Source: Misgurnus anguillicaudatus | Taxonomy: Eukaryota; Chordata; Actinopteri; Cypriniformes; Cobitidae | Assembly (NCBI RefSeq): GCF_027580225.2 | Contig: NC_073360.2 | Location: 9,664,501 to 9,728,500 of the forward strand | Length of the DNA: 64,000 nt | Reading direction: 5' to 3' | In this document: piece after piece, positions 18,701 through 31,296 of the stretch | How positions within the stretch are numbered: the stretch's first letter is position 1 | Layout: each line of letters opens with the position of its first letter | The notes under the pieces: generated by a model | Told to the model about the DNA's origin: nothing | Seen by the model: the letters and a program-made list of their open reading frames with translations, nothing else | The model's database searches: none | Translations under genes and position numbers: made by a program

Positions 18701-21700
18701 AATGTGACCTTTAAAGAGAAAGTAAACAGCTAATAGAGAAAGCGCATGTGTAACAGTGCATTAGATCCGGTCTTAAAGGGGAAGTTACCTAATTTTGCTC
18801 CTGTCTGTCACTCGTGTTAATCAAACAGCATTGAGAGAAAATCTCTCACTGCTCTTGACTAAATCACTTTTCTACTTTAAATAAAAATATATATAGGCCT
18901 ATACATACATGCATAATTATTTATTATCATTCTTATATCATTGACTGTTTATCTTCAGAGAGCTTGAGTTTTGTTTGTTTTTATCTTCTTTTTATGCTTG
19001 AATACGCTTTTTTGTGAGAATTATGAACATTTCTATGGTATTAAAGATTTAAACCTTATTAAAACATAAAAAAACTCTACCGTGATACATATCGTTATCA
19101 TGGTATAAAATTAATCCTATCGTGATTGAAGATTTTGGTCATATCGCCCACCCCTAACCAGAACATACACTCTAAAAAAAACAAACGGTGCTATATAGAA
19201 CCAAAACTGTTGCCCTGGATCGTAATCATAGAAGAACCGTTTTTAGTGCCATATAGCACCGGTGAAGCACCAGTGAAGCACCTGTGTAGAACCATATAGG
19301 TGCCATATAGAACCACTATAGCACCAAATATGGTTCTACATAGCACTATATGGTTCTACACAGGTGCTTCACTGGTGCTATATGGCACTAAAAACGGTTC
19401 TTCTATGATTACGAGCAAAGAACCACTTTTGGTGCTATATAGCACCGTTTGTTTTTAGAGTGAAAATGATACAAAATGATTCAGCACAGGACAAGACACA
19501 CTGGGGCCTTAAATAGGGAAAACTAAACAAGATAACAAGGGAAGGTCAGGTGAGTTAACCAATGATGAATAATTAACGAGGAGAAAAGGGGGCGGGGGAA
19601 GAGACAAGACACAGCAGCACACTACCCAAACAAAAGACCGTGTGCTGCCACACAACACATGGGGACCATGAATATGAACAACTATGAATAACTGTGAAAG
19701 ACTGGCAGGATCATGACAAAATGCAAATGAGTTGATCTCTTCCCTAAATGCAGTGCCATGGTTGGATAGTGCAGATTAAGGGGCGTTATTATCTCCTTCT
19801 GACATCACAAAGGGAGCCAAATTTCAATGATCTATTTTTTCACATGCTTGCACAGAATGATTTACCAAAACTAAGTTACTGGGTTGATCTTTTTCACATT
19901 TTGATACACAAGTTGATACTAGCAATTAGCTCACCCAATTATAGCACTTAAACATTGAAAAAGTCAGATTTTCATGATATGTTCCCTTTAATGAATGCTA
20001 ATTAAAGGAATATTCCATTTTCTTAAAAGAAAAATCCAGATAATTTACCCACCATCATGTCATCCAAAATGTCTTTCTTTCTTCAGTCGAGAAGAAATTA
20101 TGTTTTTTGAGGAAAACACCGCAGGATTTCTCTCATTCCAATGGACTCCAATAGAGCCCAACACTCAATACTTAACTCAACAATTAACAGTTTTTTTCAA
20201 CAGAGTTTCAAATGACTACAAACGGTCCCAAACGAGGCACAAGGGTCCCACCCAGCGAAACGACCGTCACTTTTGACAAGAAAAACAAAAAAGATCCACC
20301 CCCAAACCACAACTTCTCGTCTAGATCCAGTCGTGATGCGTCAGCGTGACCCCACGCAATACCTCATGACGTCCAGAGGTCACAGAGGACGAACGCGAAA
20401 CTCCGCCCCAGTGTTTACAAGTGTGTTGAAAGAGGACCGTTCCTACGTTGTTGTATGTCAACTGATATGTCTTTGTGTCAGTTTATTGTTTACAATGGTC
20501 CGCAAATGTGCGTTTTATATATGTAACACGTGACCATCCCTACGTCACTACGCATTTACGTTAGGTTGCGCTGGACCGGACCTGGACGAAAAGTTGTGGT
20601 CCAAAAGAGCATACCTTCCACTTTTCTTGTCAAAAATGACAATCTTTTCGCTAGACAAGACCCCTATGCCTCGCCCGGGATCGCCCACAGTCCCTTGAAT
20701 CTCAGCTGAAAAAAACTGTCAAGTGTTGAGTCAAGTACCAAGTGTTGGGCTCTATTAAAGTCCATTAAAATGAGAAAAATCCTGCAATGTTCTCCTCAAA
20801 AAACACAACCTCCTCTCGACTGAACAAAGAAAGACATCAACATTTTGGATGACATGGTGGTGAGCAAATCATCTGGATTTTTTTTTAAAGAAAATTGAAT
20901 ATTCCTTTAAACATGGAAAAAGTCAGATGTTCATGATATGTTCCCTTTAATGAATGCTAATTAACTAAATAGCTCATTGTTATAGTATGTTAATGTAGCT
21001 ATAATGTCAGCAAATACAACCTTATTGTGTTACTAGTAGAAATGGAGTTTGTTAAGTAGTTTGAGCTGAATTCACACAAAAACTATTTTGATCAATTATT
21101 ATTTTTATTCAATATCCATTCAAACAGACCTTTTCTGTCCACTAGCTATCTTGCCAGACGCCTCCATTTCATGCATTGCCTGAAGTCGACATTTGACCAG
21201 TTCAGTAGGGCATAAAGCCAGAGAGGAGAAGATGGATGCTACAGAACCTGAGCAGGCCTTCTGAACATCACTGAAACACAGAGACACACGACTGTGTTAT
21301 TCACAAACACTGACAGCGTACAAAGTCACAATACTCTGGAGTTATTTTACCGTTGTCTCGTACTTCCACCAAATGAGCTTGTGATGGTTTGATGCAAGAA
21401 TGAATGCACATATACTACAAATCATACAAATGGTCAGCTGTGTGATTTCTGGACCACTATCCAGTGGTCAGAAACAATGCTCAGGTAGGTCGTGGCATTT
21501 AAATGATGCCCAATTGGCACTAAGGGGCCTAAAGTGTGCCAAGAAAACATCCCCCACACCATTACACCATTGAGAAATTGAACAGGTGTTCCTAATAATC
21601 CTTTAGGTGAGTGTATATGTATAAGTACTTTGATGGGGGTCATGTTAAACAGATATTATAAATAACAACAACAATATTTAAGTATTACAACACTGCCATG

Positions 21701-22900
21701 GTCAGCTCACAATACAATCAAAGTGTACTGTATCATTACAATGAATTAAACAAAAGAAGTTGTCATATAGATATCTACAATGGTAATGCCATGTTTTTAT
21801 ACATATTCAAAATGAAATACAATGTAAATTCCTTTTTTTAAGGATTCGATTATCTGATGGTAATTCACCTGAGTTCAGTGCCTCTGTCAATTCCTGAAAC
21901 AAAGCGGACCACATTCTGGCAGAAGCCGTAGCTCATGAAGAGCACAGCGTTTTCTGCGATGTTGGCGATGAGGGCAGGTGTGGTGCCCTGATAGAGCCCT
22001 CGCAATCCAACCTGTTTGTAGATGGAGACGAAGCAGTGAATAAATCCTCTGTACATACTGGGGAAGGTCTGCATCTTCACCTTAGCTGTGTCAAAGGGCT
22101 GCCCACTTAATACACAGGCAGTCCCACCTTATAAAGAAGAGGGAAAACCATACACATCGTTACGGATTCAGTTGCCACTTGGTTTATGGAGGTTGCATAC
22201 GTACAGTGATCCTAATAAGTATTTAGACAATTAAAGTACTTTCAAATACAGTACGTACAGTATGTTATTACAATGCTTAATATTATGATGCTAGTTCCCT
22301 ATGACCTTTCTGAGCCATTTTTTAAATACTTGTCATAAAATGGTTCCAATCTATATTTTTGTGAATGGTTTAGTGACAGGGGAGTGGGTATATGTTTTAG
22401 GGTGGGGGTGCTGTGTGTGGTCCTAATCAGCTATGAATTAATAATATTTTGTTTAAAAGTTTTTGTGTGTCTGCGTTTATAATTCACTTTAGACAATTTG
22501 CTTAATTGTTTAGCATTTGGGGTATACTTTGGGATCGCTGCAGTTGCAATGAGGGCACGGGTGTAGTCTCCGCAAGGTTTTTCTAATTATATACAATTAT
22601 AAAAATTTTCATTTTCCTGAATATTCTTACGCAAATTCTGCTTGCTCAACAAATCTGTGCAAATCAAAAGGATGGCAAATAAACTGTTCTGTGTGCAGTA
22701 TAACAGCCTGTAAAAATGACTGGTTAAAATGTGAAATTTTGCAATGGAAATGAGTAACTGTTCTGTCTAAGACAACCCGAGTGAAGACATAGTTTGAAAC
22801 AGACTGGTGTAATTCAACTGAAGGACATGATTAATGCAATGTTACCACATGCTCCAGCTGACAGATCTATGATGGCTTCAGTAACAGGATGTGGGGCCAT
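15666..22900 (-). CDS. slc25a15: mitochondrial ornithine transporter, SLC25 carrier family (6 coding exons)
   Basis: Coding exons in transcription order are 22900-22846, 22127-21869, 21270-21130, 16514-16339, 16263-16105 and 15787-15666. They join in frame to 303 residues plus stop; human SLC25A15 has 301. The protein exchanges cytosolic ornithine for matrix citrulline across the inner mitochondrial membrane, linking the two halves of the urea cycle. It has the three-repeat carrier build, each repeat with a PX[DE]XX[KR] signature: [10 protein letters not shown] in repeat 1, [11 protein letters not shown] in repeat 2 and [11 protein letters not shown] in repeat 3. Other family blocks are [40 protein letters not shown] and [14 protein letters not shown]. 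It is divergent from foxo1. SLC25A2 is a close mammalian retrogene, but this copy has introns, so slc25a15 is the better name; the fish a or b copy cannot be told. No frameshift was seen. Confidence 0.95.
16105..16263 (-). CDS. slc25a15: slc25a15 coding exon 5 (third carrier signature)
   Basis: Residues 211-263: [52 protein letters not shown]. The acceptor is gatag and the donor gtgag. Confidence 0.94.
16339..16514 (-). CDS. slc25a15: slc25a15 coding exon 4
   Basis: Residues 152-210: [58 protein letters not shown]. The acceptor is ctcag and the donor gtact. It lies only 75 bp from exon 5. Confidence 0.94.
17079..17700. mobile_element. hAT element with ACTCGGTCTCGACTC repeats
   Basis: Ends TAGTGATG and CATCACTA; 8-bp target duplication AAAAGAGC / GAAAGAGC (17071-17078, 17701-17708; one mismatch). 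Both subterminal regions carry many ACTCGGTCTC/GACTCG units in the same orientation class. No transposase. Confidence 0.88.
17817..19156. mobile_element. hAT element TAGGGGTGGGCGATA, 1340 bp
   Basis: Ends TAGGGGTGGGCGATAAACCG and TATCGCCCACCCCTA; perfect 8-bp target duplication ACCAGAAC (17809-17816, 19157-19164). A 113-codon frame at 17870-18211 has no transposase motif, so it is non-autonomous. A shorter relative is at 46306. In slc25a15 intron 3. Confidence 0.92.
19168..19462. repeat. 295-bp near-perfect hairpin with CACTCTAAAAA ends
   Basis: Ends CACTCTAAAAAAAACAAACG and CGTTTGTTTTTAGAGTG. Arms of about 130 bp made of GGTGCTATATAG, AAAACGGTTCTTCTATGATT and AGAACCATATAG units. It sits 3 bp after the target duplication of the hAT element at 17817. 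Confidence 0.9.
19853..20001 (+). repeat. dispersed repeat, second copy of the family at 1-130
   Basis: Shares TTACCAAAACTAAG, GGGTTGATCTTTTTCACATT and the AAACATTGAAAAAGTCAGA tail. The tail is duplicated on the other side of the TTAA foldback. Confidence 0.65.
20002..20910. repeat. TTAA-bounded foldback element, copy 3 (long centre)
   Basis: Third copy, in slc25a15 intron 3. Its centre matches copy 2, including ATG at 20495 for [12 protein letters not shown]. Many T-to-C type differences occur in the arms relative to copy 2. A 58-bp direct repeat flanks it (19948-20005 and 20907-20964). Confidence 0.85.
21130..21270 (-). CDS. slc25a15: slc25a15 coding exon 3
   Basis: Residues 105-151: [46 protein letters not shown]. 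This is the second carrier signature. The acceptor is ttcag and the donor AG|gtctg. The product is one residue longer than human at this junction (GQKSTVW). Confidence 0.92.
21455..21615 (-). mobile_element. Tc1/mariner MITE-like deletion derivative
   Basis: On the minus strand: TACACTCACCTAAAGGATTA, ending-type sequence GAACACCTGTTCAATTTCTC fused directly to the transposase region encoding [20 protein letters not shown]. About 500 bp between is deleted, and the other terminal repeat is missing. In slc25a15 intron 2. Confidence 0.8.
21869..22127 (-). CDS. slc25a15: slc25a15 coding exon 2 (carrier repeat 1)
   Basis: Residues 19-104: [58 protein letters not shown]. The acceptor is ataag, slightly unusual, and the donor AG|gtgaa. 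Confidence 0.94.
22846..22900 (-). CDS. slc25a15: slc25a15 coding exon 1 (start codon)
   Basis: ATG at 22900-22898 gives [18 protein letters not shown] and one base of Gly19. The following [10 protein letters not shown] is the first carrier helix. The start aligns with the human start within a residue or two. The donor is gtaac. Untranslated exons upstream were not identified. Confidence 0.88.
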
Positions 22901-23238
22901 GGGTCAATACGTCTTTATTGCATCAATTCCTGTAAGTGTAGAAGTTTTTATTCATACATGTACATGAATAGTTTAAAAAGTGGAATTTAACATGAAACGT
23001 GAAGAATTTTGTGCTAGTTTCCTAAAGTTTCTTTTTTATAACACAAAGCACTGCCCAAAACTGTCCAAGTCTCTAATAAAATGATATACACTCACAAAAA
23101 AAGAATTATAAGGAACACCTGTTCAATTTCTCATTAGTGCAATTATCTAATCAACCAATCACATGGCAGTTGCTTCAATGCATTTAGGGGTGTGGTCCTG
23201 GTCAAGACAATCTCCTGAACTCCAAACTGAATGTCAGA

Positions 23239-23580
23239 ATGGGAAAGAAAGGTGATTTAAGCAATTTTGAGCGTGGCATGGTTGTTGGTGCCAGACAGGC
23301 CGGTCTGAGTATTTCACAATCTGCTCAGTTACTGGGATTTTGTGAAAAGAGAAAAACATCCATTATGCGGCAGTCCTGTGGGCGAAAATGCCTTGTTGAT
23401 GCTAGAGGTCAGAGGAGAATGAGCCGACTGATTCAAGCTGATAGAAGAGCAACTTTGACTGAAATAATGAAGCAAAGCATTTGTGAAGCCACAACACGCA
23501 CAACCTTGAGGCGGATGGGCTACAACAGCAGAAGACCTCACCGTGTACCACTCATTTGCAGGCTGGTGGTGGTGGTGTAA
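23239..23580 (+). pseudogene. Tc1 transposase, N-terminal fragment
   Basis: Begins MGKKGDLSNFERGMVVGARQ, then AGLSISQSAQLLGF (first helix-turn-helix). The stretch between LLGF and CEKRKTSIMRQSCGRK is deleted in frame. RRATLTEIMKQSICEATTRT shows a second deletion, and the first catalytic Asp region (W-S-D-E-S) is lost entirely. Not functional. Confidence 0.88.
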
Positions 23581-23939
23581 TGGTGTGGGGGATGTTTTCT
23601 TGGCACACTTTAGGCCCCTTAGTGCCAATTGGGCATTGTTTAAATGCCACGACCTACCTGAGCATTGTTTCTGACCATGTCTATCTCTTTATGACCACCA
23701 TGTACTCATTCTCTGATGGCTACTTCCAGCAGGATAATGCACCATGTCACAAAGCTGGAATCATTTCAAATTGGTTTCTTGAACATGACAATGAGTTCAC
23801 TGTACTAAAATGGCCCCCACAGTCACCAGATCTCAACACAATAGAGCATCTTTGGGATGTGGTGGAACGAGAGATTTGTGCCCTGGATGTGCATCCCACA
23901 AATCTCCATCAACTGCAAGATGCTATCCTATCAATATGA
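23556..23939 (+). pseudogene. Tc1 transposase, C-terminal catalytic fragment
   Basis: [20 protein letters not shown], then QQDNAPCHKA with the second catalytic Asp and SPDLNTIEHLWD with the Glu, as in DD34E enzymes. The frame is shifted relative to the N-terminal fragment and ends at a stop after LQDAILSI. Confidence 0.9.
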
Positions 23940-24562
23940 GCCAACATTTCTAAAGAACGCTTTCAGGAATCAATGCCACATAGAATTAAGGCAGTTCTGA
24001 AGGCGAAATGGGGTCAAACACAGTATTAGTATGGTGTTCCTAATAATCCTTTAGGTGAGTGTACACCATATCATACAACCACAATAACAATCTTGATTAT
24101 AATTTATGCACCATGGTATTCAAAAAAGTTGAAAGAATAACATGGTACTCAGGGCTGGAAATGGGAACACGCGGGGGACAGAGTTCAGGGAGTGAATTTC
24201 GAGGTGATACTTTAAACTGGTTAGATTTTTTGAAATAGTGAACTTGAAAAGGAATTATATTTACACAACTTAACAGCTTTTTAAAAAATACTCCCAATTA
24301 TGATTTTTTTATTGTAACTATTATTTTATAATGCATCATTAAGCTAGTCACAGTGGCACTGTATGAGTGTTTTCTATTCAGACGTTTTCTCTTATTAAAA
24401 AATTATCTTAAAATACTTAAAATAGATTCATCATACTTAAAAATAGGAAACATAAATAATTGTAATGTAGGCAATTTCTGCTATTTCCAGCAATATACTG
24501 GAACTATATAGTAGTACTAACATGATGGCACCATATAAAGTATGTTTATATAACATCACAAT

Positions 24563-24665
24563 ATGTGACCCTGTCTGTAAAAGGACATTTGCTTTTAATC
24601 ATTGATTTTGCATGTAGGCTCTTGATGTCTTGGTCTTCAGTCAATAAGACATCAAGGTCACAGAA
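24563..24665. repeat. short inverted repeat with GTGACC/GGTCAC ends
   Basis: atgtgaccctg at the left and aaggtcacag at the right, with cttgatgtcttg and its complement aagacatcaag inside. The same GTGACCCTG end opens the element at 52337. Confidence 0.6.
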
Positions 24666-25551
24666 TGTTCTTAACATTATACACAAAAATATTTAGTGTG
24701 AATACATAATTGCCTGTTAGCTTAGCATACCTATACATGAAACACAGAGCATTAAGTTACTGCGGTGTAACTAACTTCACCGCAATGTATACGTTTAATG
24801 CATAAGTAGAAAGTGAATATATGACCTGCGAGCTATCAATAGTACACTCTTAATCTGTAACCCATGTGATCCCCCACCGAGCACTTAGCTTTCTCTGTAG
24901 TACACAAGTTTATTGTACCAAATGAGATCATTTAAACCCATGCACCTGCACACGTTTACGAATGTCTTGTATCAGGTGCTACAAAGTATACACTTACCTG
25001 AATATTAGCAGTGCACACGTACACAGATCCTATGAAGTGAAAGGCTCTGAACGAATCCTACTGTACTGTTCAAGACGTATTCAGATACCAAAAGCACTTC
25101 CTGAAACAATTCCGCTGTTATTAATATGCACAGACTGAAAGGTGTGTCTTGTTCTAGGCATAGATTCCTGGAAAACATACTTAACCTTTAAAAAAAAGAG
25201 AGAAGACTATGTACCCTGTTTGCCGTCATATCCTTCCAGTTGACTCAACATCGAGCTTGTGAAACGAGTATTTCTGCACATAAGAGGGTTAATATTTAAG
25301 CAGCTGTCAGTGACACTTTTGACCACTTGATGGCAGAATAGCCTTGAATTTGTGTCGTTATCTAAACGTCGACACTATGAATAATAAGGTTTGGTCTACA
25401 ATTCTTCAGAACAAGTAAGTGATATTACATTTAAATAAATAACACAATGCGTAGATATTGTTATGTTTTAAAGCTTGCACAAAAACATCAAACATCAGTC
25501 AAATCACTAGATTTTGAAATGATTATACTGTAATTACTTACTGTTTATATG

Positions 25552-26579
<1,028 letters not shown>

Positions 26580-26739
26580 ACTTTTGATCTCTTTCCTACA
26601 TTTTACTTTTATAAATTAAAACAACATACACATATATTTTGTTTAGTTAACTATAGAAAATTAGTAAACATCATTCTGCTATTTTTATCAGATGTTCCTA
26701 CGCGTGTTTTCACAACATTTGTAACTCGGCGAAAGTTTG

Positions 26740-27191
26740 TTTACTACTTTCACAGGGGACGAAAACACTGCTCGTTTCGCTTTCAATCCCGCGCCTGTGG
26801 TTGGCTGTCGGCGCCTGTCAATCACGCGTGGGGGCGGTGTCAGGTGACATATGATAGTGAGTTCCAGTAAGCGCACTAACAGTTTTACTACACAGACATT
26901 CAACAAGCGACAAGGACTATCACATACCACTGGACTAGACTGGATTACAAAACGCCTTCGTAACTTAACAACAGAACCAATCTGATGCCATTTATTCTAC
27001 TTTGTCATACGTTATAGCCGTAAAGTTAGTTGGGACGGACGATTACAAACGCACATCGTTTCCGATGTAACAAAGTCAAGTTTTAAAGTAACACCGCTTC
27101 ATTACCATCAGATTTTTTTGGCATTTTGTGTCACGCATTATTTTGCCAATCATATGTGACATTTTAAGACGCGTACAGTATTGCTGGTACC
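26740..27191 (+). promoter_or_regulatory. foxo1: GC-rich 5' region and probable promoter of foxo1
   Basis: Base composition changes sharply from AT-rich repeats to CpG-bearing sequence: TCGTTTCGCTTTC near 26772, ggcgcctgtcaatcacgcg near 26810 and a GC box gggggcggtg near 26830. No TATA box is placed convincingly. The transcription start is unknown; 27000-27191 is probably 5' UTR. FOXO1 promoters are typically CpG islands. Confidence 0.55.
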
Positions 27192-27755
27192 ATGGCTGAA
27201 GCAGCCCAAAACCAGATGGTCGAGATTGACCCGGACTTCGAGCCACTCTCCCGGCCGCGCTCCTGCACTTGGCCGCTGCCGCGACCGGAGTTCCCGAATC
27301 CCGGCGCCGCCGACTCCAACACATCCTCCCCGGCTCCGTCCGTCAAGCAGGAGCCCTCCGGCAACGCGGACTTCATCAATAACCTTAGTCTGCTAGAGGA
27401 GAATGAGGACTATCCGGATCAGAAACCTCTAATCCTGTGCTCTGATTTCCAGTGCCAGGACAACTGCATCCACCAACAGCAGCAGCACCAGCAGCAAATC
27501 CCAAATCAGCAGCAACAGGTGCCCGTGCTCTCCTCCCCGGTGGCCGCCGCTGCCGCAGCCGCCGCCGCTCAGCGCAAAAGCAGCTCGTCCCGACGCAACG
27601 CCTGGGGAAATATGTCATACGCGGACCTGATCACCAAAGCCATCGAGAGCTCCCCCGAAAAACGCCTCACGTTGTCTCAGATCTATGATTGGATGGTGAA
27701 GAGCGTCCCTTATTTTAAAGACAAGGGGGACAGTAACAGCTCTGCTGGCTGGAAG
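27192..27755 (+). CDS. foxo1: forkhead box O1 transcription factor, coding exon 1 (partial gene)
   Basis: 188 codons ending SSAGWK|gtattt in phase 0, exactly where vertebrate FOXO exon 1 ends inside the forkhead domain. FOXO1 is a nuclear transcription factor for gluconeogenic, stress and cell-cycle genes; AKT phosphorylation and 14-3-3 binding exclude it from the nucleus. Visible: a conserved N-terminus EIDPDFEPLSRPRSCTW with the first AKT site at Thr26 (Thr24 in human), a VKQEP sumoylation-like motif near residue 51, a His/Gln-rich stretch at about 94-109, nine alanines at 118-126, then the forkhead start from about 134 (RRNAWGNMSYADLITKAIES, helix 1; LSQIYDWMVKSVPYF, helix 2). The DNA-recognition helix, second AKT site and activation domain are in exon 2, outside the window. 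CATGG at the start gives a good Kozak context. The foxo1a or foxo1b copy cannot be decided. Confidence 0.95.
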
Positions 27756-30700
27756 GTATTTGTTTTGATTATTTGGTTTGTGTACAGACGTGCCTGTGGT
27801 CCGTGCATGTGCGTTGCGTACTTGCGCTCGCGTCTTCTCCTAGCTGCGCGAGCTCACGGATTTTCTGTATTTTGGTTGATTTCTGCTTTCCCATATGTTC
27901 CAATTACTTGTGCATCCTTATTGTTTTAGGATTGTCATGGGATTGTCAATAGTCTTCATTCATTGTTGTGTAGGACAGCTGATTGGCTCTTATTATGCGC
28001 AGCACATGGTGAGGTGATGCAGTCAGTGGGTCAAGTGCTGTGGCATGTCATATGATATGTGTTATAAGACGCCTGCTGACAGGGAGAACTTTTAGGTTCT
28101 TTTCAACTTTTTCAGGTTAAAGGCAAATGCAAAGTCAAGAGACGAACCCTCTGTGACCAAGACAAGACTCTCTTGATGCAAAGATCAAATTTGGAAACGT
28201 AGAGCTGTTGGTACAAGAACAAGACTGCTTATTTTAATGCAATTGAATGAAGAAAAGTTTAGACTATAAAAATAAAAAATATATTTTATTTTTAGTACAC
28301 TGAAAGTAGACTCCAATGTAATCCAAGACCCAGACCACGTCCACGTTTGAATGATCCTGAGAGGTCTCAAAACCAAGCTCGTAAGATCATCACCGATTGT
28401 AAAATGTATGTGATAAGGTGTATCCCAACAAAACAAATCAAGTGACGCAGAAACTGTTATGTCACTTTACTATACCGGTATTCCTGAATCAGCCTGGCAA
28501 CCAGAGAAACAAGAAAACAATCCCTTTCAGATCCATGGAAACCTCTCCGTTTTGTGGGCGCAAAGTTGCGTTGTTAGGTGTAGCGCCTCATCGCACCGCA
28601 CACTATTAATATCCATGGGATTAACTGTCAATGCCCCTCTGATGTTTGCCAAGTATGTAAGCATGGCAGTCTACGCATGCAAGTAGAGATCTGCTCCACC
28701 CTTTGGTTTATTGTCTGGCTCTTTGTGCCAGCATTCCACAATTGTCATGCTATTGTGAATCCGTTGGGGAGGTGCATGCATTGATAGCTGAATAAAATAA
28801 ATTCCTATGCTTGAATAAGCGTATTTTACTACAGGAAGTTCAGAGAGTACAGTTAGTGCAGAGTTTTGAAAGCACGCCTAACCCGTTGTCAGATCGTATA
28901 AATTTGTTGAATCTTCTTGAATCCATGTGGCGAATGGATGCTTTATTTTGGCTCATGTGATGATATTATTCTGAACAGCAGAGTTGTGTAAACACAAGTG
29001 TAAACATAGCTTTGACCTTAGCGTATGACGTCTATAAATGTACTAGAACATCATAGGCGTGAGGCGGTTCAAGTTCTCCGCGCCTATCAGCTACGTCATT
29101 TCACCTGTGGCCTTTTTGTTATTAGGCAAATAGCTGATGCCTATTAACGTGCTGCAGTCATGCGTAAACGCGTTTAAGATTGCATTTTTTTTGCATGTGT
29201 TGTAAATGACTCATCGTCTAGTTTAGTTTCACTGCTTTGTGTTGACTAGGTTTTGGAAGGGCGTGAGGTGGCATAGTGGCATGGTGACTCGGTGAGCCAC
29301 TGGCCACACAGGGCCCACACTGAAAAAATGCTGCTTTCGTATTGACCCTGTTAGGCATGCAAACTGTTTGTGGATGTGAGTGACATATCAAGCAATAACA
29401 GAAGTATGAATTATGGTTTATTTATTGATTCAGAAACGTATTAGTGTGCATTTATTGTAATGCATGCAGGGTTTTCAATGGAATATTCATACTTTTAAAA
29501 ATGGATTCTTACATTTACTACAAAAAGTTGGTGAGATGTAACCATCAATTTTACACGTTCACTTATTCCTTCCTATGAATTGTAACCTAAAATCTTAATG
29601 AAATGTATAGATTACATGTCGTACTGCACCTTTATAGCCGGATTTCTGCATAGTCAGCCTGTTTTTGCAAGAACTGGCATCTCTGCCAACTTACTGTAAT
29701 TCGCTCCAGAAATTGGGTTTTCTCACAAAGAGTAAAAGAAATGGAGAGAAATCTATCATCGTTGCTTCTTGCACGCTCTGATTGTGATAAGAGAATTGAA
29801 TCTCTGACATACCCCATCACTCCACCGCTCAACCCGCAGTGCTGAATCATCGGGCTAAATTGTCAGTGTGTGAATTGCTTCAGTCTGGGCTTTGGTCCAG
29901 AGGATAAAGTAACTCTTCTTGACAGAGTAACTTTTGGCGGTTAATGTCACACCTCCAAAGGCTATATTTTTGAAACCAGGTTACCGTACTTGGGGCGTAC
30001 TCGATGCTTATGTCCATTACTCTTTCTCAGATCTTGTGCGTTGATGGGATGTAGTGCATGTGCATCATTACATTAATATATTGTATGTAAATCTATGGTA
30101 CTTTTCTGATACAACCATGATAACTTTTCTAATATCTATGCTGGTATCCATAGAGATAGTAGTCGTATTTAGGCAAGCTTTGTGATTCAGCGTGATTCAA
30201 CCAGCAAGTTTATAGTGGAAGACAGTGTGAGCTCTGTATTACATGTAACCCAGTAGGTCAGCCAGCTCTGGGCAGCTTGACACGGTAACTCATCTTTTTC
30301 TGCGGGGAACAGCTATTGCACTTCATTTTTTTATCAGGAGACGTGTCTTACACATTCTTTTCAGCTGATGTGAGTTTGATGTGCGGAGGATTTTCTTTTT
30401 CCGAGTGGATCATCAAGACTATTAGTCCTCCTAGTTGTCAATCAGGAGTGTTGCACAATTGCATTTTTTAAAAAAGTGGAGAAGGCGGTTCTTTTCTAAA
30501 ATTCGAGAAAATCCTCCGCTACACCTTTAATGTTGGTCTTTTACCACTTTTGTTACAAATGTAAATGTTGCAAGCCAGGTTCAAAGTCGCATCATCACCC
30601 ACATGAGGATCACAGTTTAATTTGTCATAACGTGCATTAATCACAAGGCTACGAGTAGGGCTGTCACAATGATTAAATAATCATCTCATTGCGATTGTTT

Positions 30701-30802
30701 GACCTCATCACGATGATTTCAGATCACCGCAATGATTGCACATATTTTTTAAAAACTCAAGGGGGAGCTGCACCGCCTGTATAAACGAGACCGTATCAGA
30801 TT

Positions 30803-31265
30803 TAGGGATGGGACGGTATGAAAATTTCCTATCATGATTATAGTGACCAAAGTTATCACGGTTATCAATATTATCATGGTTTCATTAAAATGAGATGGAA
30901 ATTATCAAAAAGAACTGATATACACACTGAAAACATTTGAACAAGTTTTATTTTTGAAAATCACAATTTAATATTTCATGTCCCTGAAATAATTTCTGTG
31001 GTAAAATAAATAAATAAATGTGTCTAATACGTTTACCGTGAATGAATACAATACATTATCCCTTAAATGCCTTCTTGTGCAAAAAACTACGTTGCATGTG
31101 CGCGCCTGCGTCAAACTGATTCTGGCTGGACAAGATTTACGGCGAGTTTTCAAAATCACGGTAATCAAACACGGTTATAATGATAATAAAATTTTAAACA
31201 ATAATACTAACCGTCAGGACATTTTATCGTGGTTAATCGGGAAACCGGTAATCGTCCCATCCCTA
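30803..31265. mobile_element. nested hAT element, TAGGGATGGGACGGTAT type
   Basis: Ends TAGGGATGGGACGGTAT and CGGTAATCGTCCCATCCCTA; perfect 8-bp target duplication ATCAGATT (30795-30802, 31266-31273). The related host copy has one ATCAGATT at 48346-48353, showing the empty site. Confidence 0.93.
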
Positions 31266-31296
31266 ATCAGATTACTTTTAAATATGTGTTATGTGT

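Larger units (their letters stand above)
23099..24060 (+). mobile_element. Tc1/mariner element, complete ends, dead transposase
   Basis: Inverted ends CACTCACnnAAAnAATTAT and its partner ATCCTTTAGGTGAGTG, with TA on both sides (23097-23098, 24061-24062). 962 bp, against about 1.2-1.3 kb for intact relatives. It holds the two transposase fragments listed separately. Confidence 0.92.

Noticed and set aside
27076..27618. Frames antisense to foxo1 exon 1 and in its other plus-strand frames
   Set aside because: Shadow frames caused by GC-rich coding sequence; only the 27192 frame has family similarity and a proper donor.
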